Assembly: GCA_964514105.1 (NCBI GenBank)
Contig: CAZEPJ010000031.1
Coordinates: 1-50,905 of the forward strand
Origin: CAZEPJ01 sp964514105
GTDB lineage: Bacteria; Desulfobacterota; Desulfocorpusculales; Desulfocorpusculum
Direction of reading: 5' to 3'
DNA length: 50,905 bases
Below, one piece after another: positions 23,909 through 31,272 of the stretch. Both the position numbers and the translations under genes were made by a program. The notes below the pieces were generated by a model. It searched no databases and had not been told where the DNA came from. It saw only the letters and a program-made list of their open reading frames with translations. The first letter of the stretch is position 1, and each line of letters opens with the position of its first letter.

Positions 23909-25576
23909 ATGGCGATGATGGCCGGGAACCAGGCGCTCCTGGAACTGTTCAGGCAAGAGGGAGTGGATTTCCTGTTCGGCAATCCGGGCTCCACCGAGCT
24001 GCCGCTCATGGACGCCCTGGCGGGGCAGGAGACGATTCGGTACATCCTGGGGCTGCACGAATCGGTGGCCGTGGCCATGGCCGACGGCTACGCACAGGCA
24101 TCGGGGAAGCTGGCCGTGGTGAACGTGCACATCAGCCCGGGCCTGGGCAACGCCATGGGAATGCTGTACGACGCGTACAAGGCGGGCTCGCCCCTCCTGC
24201 TGACCGCCGGCCAGCATGACCAGTCGCTCAACATCACGGAGCCCATCCTCTGGTCCGACCTGCCCCCCGTGGCGGCCCCCTACGTCAAGTGGTCCTACGA
24301 GGTGCGCCGGCTGGAGGATCTTCCCCGGGCCGTGCACCGCGCGGCCAAGACCGCCATGGCCCCGCCCACGGGGCCGGTGTTCCTGTCCCTGCCCTTCGAC
24401 GTCCTGGCGGCAAAGGCGGATTTGGATCTGGGGGCGCCCACGCGGGTGGACCGGCGCGTCAGAGGGGGGCGGGCGGCCGTGGAGGCCGCGGCCGAGCTCC
24501 TGGCGCGGGCCCGAAACCCCGTGATCGTGGCCGGAGATGCGGTGGCCTTCAGCGATGCCCACGCCGAGCTGGCCGAGCTGGCCGAGGTGGTGGGGGCCCC
24601 GGTTTACACCGAGCGGCTGGCCTATACGTGCAACTTCCCCAGCGCCCACCCCCTGTTCCAGGGCGAAATGCCCCGATTGGCTCCCGGCATTCGCTCGCTG
24701 CTCGAGGGGCACGACCTGCTGTTCTCCGCGGGGAGCAATCTGTTTCTCCTCGGCCTGCCATCCCCGGTGGATCCCATGCCCCCGGGCCTTCCCGTCATCC
24801 ACCTGGACACGGATCCCTGGGAGATCGGCAAGAACTACCCGGCGCGGGTGGGAATCCTGGGCGATCCCAAGGCCACGCTCCCGGAGATCGCTCAAGCCGT
24901 GCGCGAGCGCCTGGGCCCCGCCGGCCGGGAGGCCGCCCTGGGGCGAGCACAGGAGGCGCAGCGGACCAAGGAGCGGACGGTCGCCGACGTGCGCGCGCGG
25001 GCCGCCCGGGAACGGGACCGGGTCCCCATTTCCCCCCTGGCCCTCCTGCAGGCCGTCGCCGATTGCCTGCCCGCCGACGCCGTGGTGGTGGACGAGACCA
25101 TCTCATCGGGAGGCGCCCTGCGCTCTTTGCTCCGGAGCAATGATCCCGGGAGCCTCTTCGGCCTCCACGGCGGTGGGATCGGCTGGGGCGTGCCCGGCGC
25201 CCTGGGGATCAAGCTGGCCCTGCCCCACCGGCCGGTGGTGGCCCTGGTGGGCGACGGAAGCGCCATGTACACCGTGCAGGCCCTCTGGACGGCCGCTCAC
25301 TACGGGCTGGGCGTCGTTGCCGTGATCCTCAACAACCGAGGATATCGGATCCTCAAACAGCGTGGCCACGCCCTCGCCGGGGAATCGGCCCGAACCGGGC
25401 GATACGTGGGCATGGACCTGGATGGTCCCTCCATCGACTTCATCGACTTGGCGCGGTCCTTGGGGGTCCCCGGAGAGCGGGTGGTCAGGGCGGACGATGT
25501 AAGCGCCGCGCTGTCCCGGGCCATGGAGCGGGGCGGCCCCGCGCTCATCGATGCACAGGTGGACGGGTCCTTGTAG
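23909..25576 (+). CDS. Benzoylformate decarboxylase-like ThDP enzyme
   Basis: A 555-aa member of the ThDP decarboxylase/acetolactate synthase superfamily, closest by eye to benzoylformate decarboxylase (BFD). S28 (GNPGSTELP), E51 (GLHESVAVAMADGYA) and H74 (VNVHISPG) correspond to catalytic Ser26, Glu47 and His70 of BFD. GDGSAMYTVQALWTAA near residue 450 and ILNNRGY form the ThDP/Mg site. The second catalytic His of BFD (His281) is not seen; the region reads SNLFLLGLP. The substrate may therefore differ, for instance phenylpyruvate, indolepyruvate or another 2-oxoacid. ATG 23909 follows GAGGGGAGAG. The 3' end overlaps the convergent VanZ-like gene by 32 bp. Confidence 0.85.
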   Translation: MAMMAGNQALLELFRQEGVDFLFGNPGSTELPLMDALAGQETIRYILGLHESVAVAMADGYAQASGKLAVVNVHISPGLGNAMGMLYDAYKAGSPLLLTAGQHDQSLNITEPILWSDLPPVAAPYVKWSYEVRRLEDLPRAVHRAAKTAMAPPTGPVFLSLPFDVLAAKADLDLGAPTRVDRRVRGGRAAVEAAAELLARARNPVIVAGDAVAFSDAHAELAELAEVVGAPVYTERLAYTCNFPSAHPLFQGEMPRLAPGIRSLLEGHDLLFSAGSNLFLLGLPSPVDPMPPGLPVIHLDTDPWEIGKNYPARVGILGDPKATLPEIAQAVRERLGPAGREAALGRAQEAQRTKERTVADVRARAARERDRVPISPLALLQAVADCLPADAVVVDETISSGGALRSLLRSNDPGSLFGLHGGGIGWGVPGALGIKLALPHRPVVALVGDGSAMYTVQALWTAAHYGLGVVAVILNNRGYRILKQRGHALAGESARTGRYVGMDLDGPSIDFIDLARSLGVPGERVVRADDVSAALSRAMERGGPALIDAQVDGSL

Positions 25577-25961
25577 CCGTGGCGGAGACACCCTCGGCGG
25601 GGAAGCGATCCTTGGGGCGACGCGCCCGGACGGCGTGCACCAGGGCCACGGCGGCCATGGCGCCCGCTGCGTCGGCGAGGAAGTCCCACACCGAGGCATC
25701 CCGGCCCGGGACCAGGCCCTGATGAAGCTCGTCGCCGGCCCCGAAGAGGGTCGCCAGGATCCAGCAAAGGGCCCAGGGCCTTCGGGTCCACAGGAGCCCC
25801 CCGTACAGGAGCCCGGCCAGGATGCCGTACTCGGCGGCGTGGGCGAGCTTGTCCCACGGGGCCGGAACCCCCATCCCCCCGCTGTCGGATCTGGAGGACA
25901 GGGCCCAGATGAGGGCCGTGTACGCCAGGGAGGCCGCCAGGTACATGGCCTGCCTTGTCAT
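25545..25961 (-). CDS. VanZ-family membrane protein
   Basis: A 138-aa membrane protein with three to four hydrophobic helices (MYLAASLAYTALIWALSS, GILAGLLYGGLLW, ALCWILATLFGAGDELHQ, DFLADAAGAMAAVALVH) and the GAGDELHQ and DASVWDFLADAAG motifs of the VanZ-like family. VanZ gives low-level teicoplanin resistance in enterococci, but most members have an unknown role in the envelope. ATG 25961 (complement) has no clear ribosome site; ATG 25997 would add 12 residues and lie right at the -10-like TACAAT (26006-26011). It overlaps the ThDP gene on the other strand at its 3' end. Confidence 0.78.
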   Translation of the reverse strand: MTRQAMYLAASLAYTALIWALSSRSDSGGMGVPAPWDKLAHAAEYGILAGLLYGGLLWTRRPWALCWILATLFGAGDELHQGLVPGRDASVWDFLADAAGAMAAVALVHAVRARRPKDRFPAEGVSATATRTRPPVHR

Positions 25962-26097
25962 GGATCGTCGGGGAGCCGGGGCCGTTTCCGGTTGCATGGC
26001 CTGGAATTGTACAGGGGTTGGGGCGGGAACGCCATGGGCCGGGGCACCCTCGCCGCCCGAACCAGCTTGCGGGGCGGCTCCGGGCGCAAAGAGGGAG

Positions 26098-26128
26098 TTG
26101 GCCGGAGGCGGGCGGGTCATGGTAGACT
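26098..26128 (+). promoter_or_regulatory. Weak promoter candidate for the 26146-27240 cluster
   Basis: TTGGCC (26098-26103) and TGG-TAGACT (-10 at 26123-26128) are 19 bp apart. The start would lie a few bases before the GGGAGGTGG ribosome site of the first gene. Confidence 0.3.
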
Positions 26129-26145
26129 GAGATGGGAGGTGGCTG

Positions 26146-26391
26146 GTGGAGCCCTTCGACTTCCTGGTCGGGCTGCTCCTGGGGTTCCTCCTGGGGGGGC
26201 TCGGCGCGTACGTCATGGTGCGGGTCAAGGGGTGGTTCACCTCCTCGGAGGTACGCGGTCTGCGAAGGGAGGTGCGAAGCCTCGAGAAGCGGATCGAGCA
26301 AAAGGATCGACATATCGACGAGATGCTCCGGCGGGCCGAGGACGTGGTGCGGGAGGTGAAGGACGGGAGGAGCAAGGGACATGGGTCGTGA
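26146..26391 (+). CDS. Small membrane protein with coiled coil, 81 aa
   Basis: One hydrophobic helix (FLVGLLLGFLLGGLGAYVMV, residues 5-24) is followed by a basic, heptad-like coiled coil (LRREVRSLEKRIEQKDRH). It is likely an inner-membrane-anchored rod facing the cytoplasm. I do not recognise a family. GTG 26146 follows GGGAGGTGG at close to ideal spacing. It overlaps the next gene by 11 bp, so the two are probably coupled. Confidence 0.7.
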   Translation: MEPFDFLVGLLLGFLLGGLGAYVMVRVKGWFTSSEVRGLRREVRSLEKRIEQKDRHIDEMLRRAEDVVREVKDGRSKGHGS

Positions 26392-26704
26392 CGGTCTGAG
26401 CATCAAGGGGGGGCTGGTGGGCGCCCTGGTGGGCCTGGGGGCGGAGACGATCCTGAAGGAGCTCACGGGGATGCAGGTGATCCACGGGATCCTGGAGCTC
26501 ATCGGAGCCGGGGTGGGACTCCTGCGCCTGGACAAGAAGGTCTACGAGGCCACCGTGCGGCTCCTTCAACAGACCCCGGCGGAGCCGGGCGAGGACTACC
26601 AGGACGTGCTTCGGCGCATCGATCGGCTCACCGAGGATCTGCCCGAGCTGCGCGAGAACTTCCTCAGGCTGTTCGAGGCCGGACTCAAGGCCAGAGAGGC
26701 CTGA
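26381..26704 (+). CDS. Hypothetical protein with Gly-rich N-terminal segment, 107 aa
   Basis: The first 50 residues are Gly-rich and apolar (IKGGLVGALVGLGAETILKE, HGILELIGAGVGLLRL), compatible with an amphipathic or membrane-inserted hairpin. The rest is an acidic helical tail (YQDVLRRIDRLTEDLPELRE). No motif is recognised. ATG 26381 is preceded by GGAGGAG. It overlaps the coiled-coil gene and ends 2 bp before the next GTG. Its partner in function is probably one of these two neighbours. Confidence 0.7.
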   Translation: MGRDGLSIKGGLVGALVGLGAETILKELTGMQVIHGILELIGAGVGLLRLDKKVYEATVRLLQQTPAEPGEDYQDVLRRIDRLTEDLPELRENFLRLFEAGLKAREA

Positions 26705-26706
26705 GC

Positions 26707-27240
26707 GTGCCGCCCCTGATCGGCGTGGGGACGCTCCTGCGGGTCGCGGTCCGCGCAGGTGGCCCGAGCCTGGCGCGGTGGGGGCTGCTCCCGCCCCGGT
26801 GGCACGTGCAGGAGGCCGTGGATGCCCTGAGCCGGGACGACTTGGCCGGGGTCATCCGCTCCCTGGGCAGGGTGCGAAAGAAGGGCCGCTCCCGCCTCGG
26901 GGAACTGGTCCGCCAGCAGGCGGTGTTCCGCTGCCGCCTCCTGCTGGAGCGGCACGAGCGGGAGCTGGCCCGCCTCCGGGTGCTCCATGCCGGTGCCCGC
27001 TGCCTGGCGGACATGGATGGTGACAGGGTGCAGGAGGTCATGGACCTGCACCGCAGGGCTCTGCGCATACTCGCCCGGTACGAGGCATCCCTCCAGCGCC
27101 TGGCGCCCTCGAGGCCTTCTTTCGGAGCGAACCCCCCTCAGAGCGACGGGCCCCCGCACAAGGCCGTGGCCGGCTGGTTGGCGAACATCATGAGATTCAA
27201 GTCCTCGCACAGGGGATGGTGGCGGCCCTTGCAGCTGTAA
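26707..27240 (+). CDS. Hypothetical helical protein, 177 aa, overlapping a convergent gene
   Basis: A highly helical, Arg/Leu-rich protein (QEAVDALSRDDLAGVIRSL, FRCRLLLERHERELARLRVL) without recognised domain. GTG 26707 begins 2 bp after the previous stop. The last ~103 bp lie antisense to the small lipoprotein gene on the minus strand, and the C-terminal Pro-rich part there may be a by-product of that overlap. The helical core (to about residue 137) ends before the overlap and is the part I would trust. Confidence 0.55.
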   Translation: MPPLIGVGTLLRVAVRAGGPSLARWGLLPPRWHVQEAVDALSRDDLAGVIRSLGRVRKKGRSRLGELVRQQAVFRCRLLLERHERELARLRVLHAGARCLADMDGDRVQEVMDLHRRALRILARYEASLQRLAPSRPSFGANPPQSDGPPHKAVAGWLANIMRFKSSHRGWWRPLQL

Positions 27241-27365
27241 CACATCCGCCGATGCTCGTCGAGGCGGGTGTCGTTGATCCCCGAGGAAGCCGGGCCGTAC
27301 TGGGCGGCACATCCCCAAAGGACCAAGAGGCCCGCAGCCAGCGCAACCAGAAGCGTTTTCTCCAT
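27138..27365 (-). CDS. Small lipoprotein with Cys pair, 75 aa
   Basis: The N-terminus is a lipoprotein signal: MEKTLLVALAAGLLVLWGC with lipobox Cys at residue 19. The mature part has a CYSCKGRHH motif (C42, C45), C53 and C70. This may be a metal or haem site; the usual haem motif is CXXCH, and CXXCK is rare (known from nitrite reductase NrfA), so no haem claim is made. ATG 27365 (complement) follows GGGAGGTG with 5-nt spacing, a very good ribosome site. A TATACT -10-like element lies at 27402-27407. The 3' end overlaps the convergent 177-aa gene. Confidence 0.7.
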   Translation of the reverse strand: MEKTLLVALAAGLLVLWGCAAQYGPASSGINDTRLDEHRRMCYSCKGRHHPLCEDLNLMMFANQPATALCGGPSL

Positions 27366-27474
27366 CCACGCACCTCCCACCCAGCGCTGATCTCCACGTG
27401 CAGTATACAGCGGACCTTCGTCCCCGTCGTCCCGGACCGTTGCGGGGGTCGCCTGTTCGGACCACCCAGACGCC

Positions 27475-27503
27475 TTGACAAGCGATGCGGCAGCAACTAA
27501 GAG
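27475..27503 (+). promoter_or_regulatory. Sigma-70-type promoter for the acyl-CoA dehydrogenase gene
   Basis: TTGACA (27475-27480), a 17-bp spacer and TAAGAG (27498-27503). Perfect -35, weaker -10. The start codon at 27593 is ~83 nt downstream of the expected start. Confidence 0.55.
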
Positions 27504-27592
27504 TAGGACCGTCATGGTCGCCGCATCGGATGCGAACGCCTGTGCGCTTGGACGCCGCGCCTCCTCCTTCGACAGAGACGGAAGGTGCCTCC

Positions 27593-28741
27593 ATGGACTT
27601 CGACCTCAGGGAAGAGCACAAGATGATCCGGGAGATGACCCGGGACTTCACCGAATCGGTCATCAAGCCCCGGGCCGAGGAGATGGACCGAACGGGGGAA
27701 TACCCCTACGACATCATCCGACAGATGGGGGAGCTGGGGATGATGGGGGTCCCGTTTCCCGAGGAATGGGGCGGGAGCGGCGGGGATTGGGTGGGGGTCC
27801 ACGTGTGCATCGAGGAGATCTCGCGCGGGGACGCCACCCTGGGGGCCATGCTGGAGGTGACCACCTGTGTGGTGGCTCAGGAGCTTTACGAATTCGGCAC
27901 CGTGGAGCAAAAGCGGCGGTGGCTCATTCCCATGGCCCGGGGCGAGCAGATCGGGGCCTTCGGCATGACGGAGCCCCAGGCCGGATCGGACGCCGGGGCC
28001 GTGCGGACCACCGCGGTCCGCATGGGGGATGAGTGGGTCCTCAACGGGACCAAGCGGTTCATCACCAACATTGGCCTGGATAACGCCAGCCTGGTCATCG
28101 TCACGGCCCTCACGGACAAACCCTCGGGGGGCAGGCGGCCCATCGCCACCTTCATCGTGCCCAAGGGGGCACCGGGATTCACCCTGGGCAAGCGCCACCG
28201 GAAGATCGCCTGGCACGCGTCGGCCAACCACGACGTGATCCTGGAGGAGTGCCGCATCCCCCACGGGAACCTCCTGGGGGACGCGGCACACGGGTTCGCC
28301 CAGCATCTGGCGGTTCTGGAGACCGGCCGAATCAGCATTGCGGCCATCTGCGTAGGGGTGGCCCAGGCCTGCCTCGACGAGTCCCTGCGCTATGCCCAGG
28401 AGCGGGTGCAGTTCGGTCGGACCCTCTCCAAACATCAGGCCATCCAGTTCAAGCTGGCGGACATGGCCGTGGCCGTCGACTTGGCCCGGAACCAGTACCG
28501 GAAGGCCGCGTGGCTCAAGGACCAGGGACGGCGGCACACCTTCGAGGCGGTATCGGCCAAGCTCTTCGCCTCGGAGATGCTGGAGCGGGTGGCCTCGGAC
28601 GCGGTGCAGATCCACGGGGGATACGGGTACATGGAGGAGTACCCGGTGTCGCGATACTACAAGGGGGCCAAGCTGCTCCAGATCGTGGAGGGGACCTCGG
28701 AGGTCCAGCGCATGGTCCTGGCCAGGCTCCTGGGGTGCTAG
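27593..28741 (+). CDS. Acyl-CoA dehydrogenase
   Basis: A 382-aa FAD enzyme that makes the 2,3-double bond in acyl-CoA and hands electrons to ETF. Signatures: GAFGMTEPQAGSDAGAV for FAD/substrate binding, RVQFGRTLSKHQAIQFKLAD, QIHGGYGYMEEYPVSRYYK, and the C-terminal QIVEGTSEVQRMVLAR in which Glu is the expected catalytic base. Its size is that of short/branched-chain or general ACADs; chain-length preference cannot be read by eye. ATG 27593 follows GGAAGGTG. The stop TAG overlaps the convergent tag stop within one CTAG. No ETF genes lie nearby. Confidence 0.94.
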   Translation: MDFDLREEHKMIREMTRDFTESVIKPRAEEMDRTGEYPYDIIRQMGELGMMGVPFPEEWGGSGGDWVGVHVCIEEISRGDATLGAMLEVTTCVVAQELYEFGTVEQKRRWLIPMARGEQIGAFGMTEPQAGSDAGAVRTTAVRMGDEWVLNGTKRFITNIGLDNASLVIVTALTDKPSGGRRPIATFIVPKGAPGFTLGKRHRKIAWHASANHDVILEECRIPHGNLLGDAAHGFAQHLAVLETGRISIAAICVGVAQACLDESLRYAQERVQFGRTLSKHQAIQFKLADMAVAVDLARNQYRKAAWLKDQGRRHTFEAVSAKLFASEMLERVASDAVQIHGGYGYMEEYPVSRYYKGAKLLQIVEGTSEVQRMVLARLLGC

Positions 28742-29313
28742 GGCGCGCCACGGAGGATCTCACCGTGCCGAAAGCAGCTCGTGAGATGGTCGTTGACCAT
28801 CCCCACGGCCTGCATGAAGGCGTAGCAGATGGTGGGGCCCACAAAGGCGAAGCCGCGACCCCTGAGATCCCGGCTCAGGGCCCGGGACTGGTGGGTACTG
28901 GCAGGGATCTGGGAGAGGGACCGTCGTGCGCCGTCCATGGGCCGCCCCCCCACGAACGGCCACAGGTACGCGCAAAAGCTGCCGAACCGCTCCTGCACGG
29001 TTAGAAACGCCCGGGCGTTCCCGACGGCCGCTGCGACCTTGCGGCGGTTGCGCACGATCCCCGGATCCGACAGCAGCCGGGCCATGTCCCGTGCTTGGTA
29101 TCTTGCCACCCGCTCGGGGTCGAAGTCATGGAAGGCCCGCCCGTACGCCTCCCGCTTGCGCAGGATGGTCGACCAGCTCAGACCGGCCTGGGCCCCCTCC
29201 AGGATCAGGAATTCGAACAGGCGGCGGTCGTCGTACAGCGGGACCCCCCACTCCTCGTCGTGGTACCGGATCATGAGCGGGTCGTCGCCCGCCCAGCTGC
29301 AGCGCGTCTTCAT
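28738..29313 (-). CDS. tag: DNA-3-methyladenine glycosylase I
   Basis: A 191-aa base-excision repair enzyme that removes N3-methyladenine. It has the RCSWAG N-terminus, YHDEEWGVPLYDDRRLFEFL, the GLSWSTILRKREAYRRAF-like block (here LRKREAYGRAFHDFDP) and FVGPTICYAFMQAVGMVNDH, all typical of Tag. ATG 29313 (complement) follows GGGGAGGTG. It converges with the acyl-CoA dehydrogenase gene. The original zinc ligands are consistent with C5 near the N-terminus and the C-terminal HLTSCFRH segment. Confidence 0.94.
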   Translation of the reverse strand: MKTRCSWAGDDPLMIRYHDEEWGVPLYDDRRLFEFLILEGAQAGLSWSTILRKREAYGRAFHDFDPERVARYQARDMARLLSDPGIVRNRRKVAAAVGNARAFLTVQERFGSFCAYLWPFVGGRPMDGARRSLSQIPASTHQSRALSRDLRGRGFAFVGPTICYAFMQAVGMVNDHLTSCFRHGEILRGAP

Positions 29314-29420
29314 AGCCCGCACCTCCCCGTTCGCTCCATGGGCCCGCCGGGCCGTCCCGGGGTGCGGGGCGAACCCCCGTGGGTCGCCTCGGGGACCACG
29401 GCCTGATGAGCCTTCCATCC

Positions 29421-29439
29421 AACGGGGGCTGCCCCCGTT
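29421..29439. repeat. Hairpin overlapping the -35 of the amidase-signature gene
   Basis: AACGGGGG (29421-29428), a CTG loop and CCCCCGTT (29432-29439). The last T belongs to the TTGACA box. Confidence 0.5.
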
Positions 29440-29465
29440 TGACAACCCGTCCGAGCCATTATAGT
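29439..29465 (+). promoter_or_regulatory. Candidate promoter for the amidase-signature gene
   Basis: TTGACA (29439-29444) and TATAGT (29460-29465) with a short 15-bp spacer. A stem-loop, GCCGGGG/CCCCGGC at 29520-29539, follows in the leader. Confidence 0.4.
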
Positions 29466-29558
29466 GTGCCTGGGGTGTTGAACCAGCCCCCGGGCGAGGA
29501 GTCGATCGCGAATAAAGAGGCCGGGGACTTCGCCCCGGCGAAGGGGTGGGAGGATTCC

Positions 29559-30992
29559 ATGGGATTGACGCAGGAGCTCGCGTTCATGGATGCCGCGGCC
29601 CAGGCCGCGCTCGTCCGCAAAAGGGAGGTCAGCGCGCTGGAGCTGGTCGATGCCGCCATCGAGAGGATCGAGCGGCTGAACCCGGCCGTCAACGCAGTGG
29701 TCACCCCCATGTACGAGGAGGCCCGCGCGGTGGCCGGGGGGCCTCTTCCGGACGGCCCCTTCGCGGGGGTGCCGTTCCTCCTCAAGGATATCCTGGCCGC
29801 GTACGCCGGGGTTCCCATGTCCTTCGGCTGCCGCCTCCTGCGGGGATTCGTCCCCCCGTCGGACAGCGAGCTGGTGGTGCGCCTCAAGGCGGCGGGTCTG
29901 GTGGTGGTGGGAAAGACCAACGTCCCGGAGTTCGGGCTCCTGCCGACCACCGAGCCCAAGCTGTTCGGCCCGTGCCGAAACCCCTGGGACCCGGGGCGGA
30001 CAACCGGGGGGTCGAGCGGCGGGTCGGCCGCGGCCGTGGCCTCGGGCATGGTGCCCATGGCCCACGCCAACGACGGGGGCGGATCCATCCGCATCCCCGC
30101 ATCCTGCTGCGGGCTGTTCGGCCTGAAGCCAACGCGGGCGAGGAACCCCCTGGGGCCGAGATTCGGCGACATCATGGGCGGGATCATCTGCGAGCACGCA
30201 GTGACACGCTCGGTGCGGGACAGCGCCGCCCTGCTCGACGCCACATCGGGTCCGGACCTGGGGGACCCGTACTGGGCGCCGCCGCCGGCCCGGCCGTTCG
30301 CCCAGGAGGTGGGGGCGCCACCCGGGCGGCTTCGCATCGCCTTCGCCACCCGGGCGGCCACCGGGGTCTCCGTCCACCCGGACTGTGTGCGGGCCGTGGA
30401 GGAAGCGGGCCGGCTGTGCGCCCAGCTGGGGCACGAGGTGGCCGAGGCCTCGCCGGACATTGATGTCGAAGCCATGAACCATGGCTTCGCGATCCTCTGG
30501 AGTTCGGGCTGCGCCGCCAACATCGAGGCCATCGCCCGAATCACGGGCCAACCCCAGAAGCCCGACGCGTACGAGCCCCTCACTTGGGCCCTGTACGAAA
30601 TGGGCCGGCGGCACAGCGCCTCCGACTATCTCCTGGCGCTTCAGACCCTCCAGAAGGTGAGCCGGGACGTGGCCCGGTTGTTCCTGGATCACGACGTGTG
30701 GCTCACGCCCACGCTGGCCGAGCCCCCGGTCCCCCTGGGCACGTTCGACTCCCCGCCGGGAGACCCTCTCCATGGGCTGTCCCGCTCGGCGAGCTTCGTC
30801 CCTTTCACGCCCATCTGCAACATCACGGGCCAGCCGGCCATGTCCGTTCCGCTCTTCTGGAACGGAGAGGGACTGCCCGTGGGCGTTCACTTCGTGGGGC
30901 GGTTCGGCGACGAGGCCACGCTCTTCAGGTTGGCGGCTCAACTGGAAGAGGCCAGGCCCTGGGCCGGGCGCCGGCCCCGGCTATCGGCCTGA
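29559..30992 (+). CDS. Amidase-signature family hydrolase
   Basis: A 477-aa enzyme. The Ser-cisSer-Lys triad of the family is visible: Lys in PFLLKDI (near residue 75), Ser in GRTTGGSSGGSAAAVASG (near 150-160) and Ser in NDGGGSIRIPAS. The family includes GatA and many amide, nitrile-pathway and urea-type hydrolases. There is no GatB or GatC nearby, so a catabolic amidase is favoured over Glu-tRNA amidotransferase. ATG 29559 follows GGGAGG. It may be cotranscribed with the small ORF and the acyl-CoA synthetase downstream; gaps are 19 bp and 21 bp. Confidence 0.9.
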   Translation: MGLTQELAFMDAAAQAALVRKREVSALELVDAAIERIERLNPAVNAVVTPMYEEARAVAGGPLPDGPFAGVPFLLKDILAAYAGVPMSFGCRLLRGFVPPSDSELVVRLKAAGLVVVGKTNVPEFGLLPTTEPKLFGPCRNPWDPGRTTGGSSGGSAAAVASGMVPMAHANDGGGSIRIPASCCGLFGLKPTRARNPLGPRFGDIMGGIICEHAVTRSVRDSAALLDATSGPDLGDPYWAPPPARPFAQEVGAPPGRLRIAFATRAATGVSVHPDCVRAVEEAGRLCAQLGHEVAEASPDIDVEAMNHGFAILWSSGCAANIEAIARITGQPQKPDAYEPLTWALYEMGRRHSASDYLLALQTLQKVSRDVARLFLDHDVWLTPTLAEPPVPLGTFDSPPGDPLHGLSRSASFVPFTPICNITGQPAMSVPLFWNGEGLPVGVHFVGRFGDEATLFRLAAQLEEARPWAGRRPRLSA

Positions 30993-31011
30993 GAGGGCAG
31001 GGAGGTTCATC

Positions 31012-31251
31012 GTGTCCGCTCTGGTATTGAGTGTGCAACAGAGGCGGGATCTGTTCATGCGGGCCTGGATGATCCACGACGCCCTATGGTACGGCGAGGT
31101 GGCAGCCCGGTTCGGCATGGCCGAGGTGAGCCCCATGAACCTCCGCTACATCCGCACGCCCGATGTGAGCCGCTCACTCAAACCGGGCGGCCAGAAGCGC
31201 CGGGTCACGGTGCGGTTGGACTTCTCGCAGGTGCCGGGTTCTGCACCATGA
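31012..31251 (+). CDS. Short protein resembling the start of DUF6125-type proteins; possible remnant
   Basis: A 79-aa ORF. The first half (RRDLFMRAWMIHDALWYGEV) recalls the N-terminus of a protein group annotated as DUF6125 in related bacteria, which are about twice as long; this link is from memory. The second half turns basic and shows no such match, so the gene may be truncated. GTG 31012 follows GGGAGG at a good spacing. It ends 21 bp before the acyl-CoA synthetase. Confidence 0.5.
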   Translation: MSALVLSVQQRRDLFMRAWMIHDALWYGEVAARFGMAEVSPMNLRYIRTPDVSRSLKPGGQKRRVTVRLDFSQVPGSAP

Positions 31252-31272
31252 TCGCTTGAGCAGGAGAGGGGC

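Noticed and set aside
27138..27365. c-type cytochrome from CYSCK
   Set aside because: The usual motif is CXXCH; CXXCK is rare and needs a special lyase, and the protein is very short.
29559..30992. GatA subunit of Glu-tRNA amidotransferase
   Set aside because: No gatB or gatC nearby; the context is catabolic, although the fold is the same.
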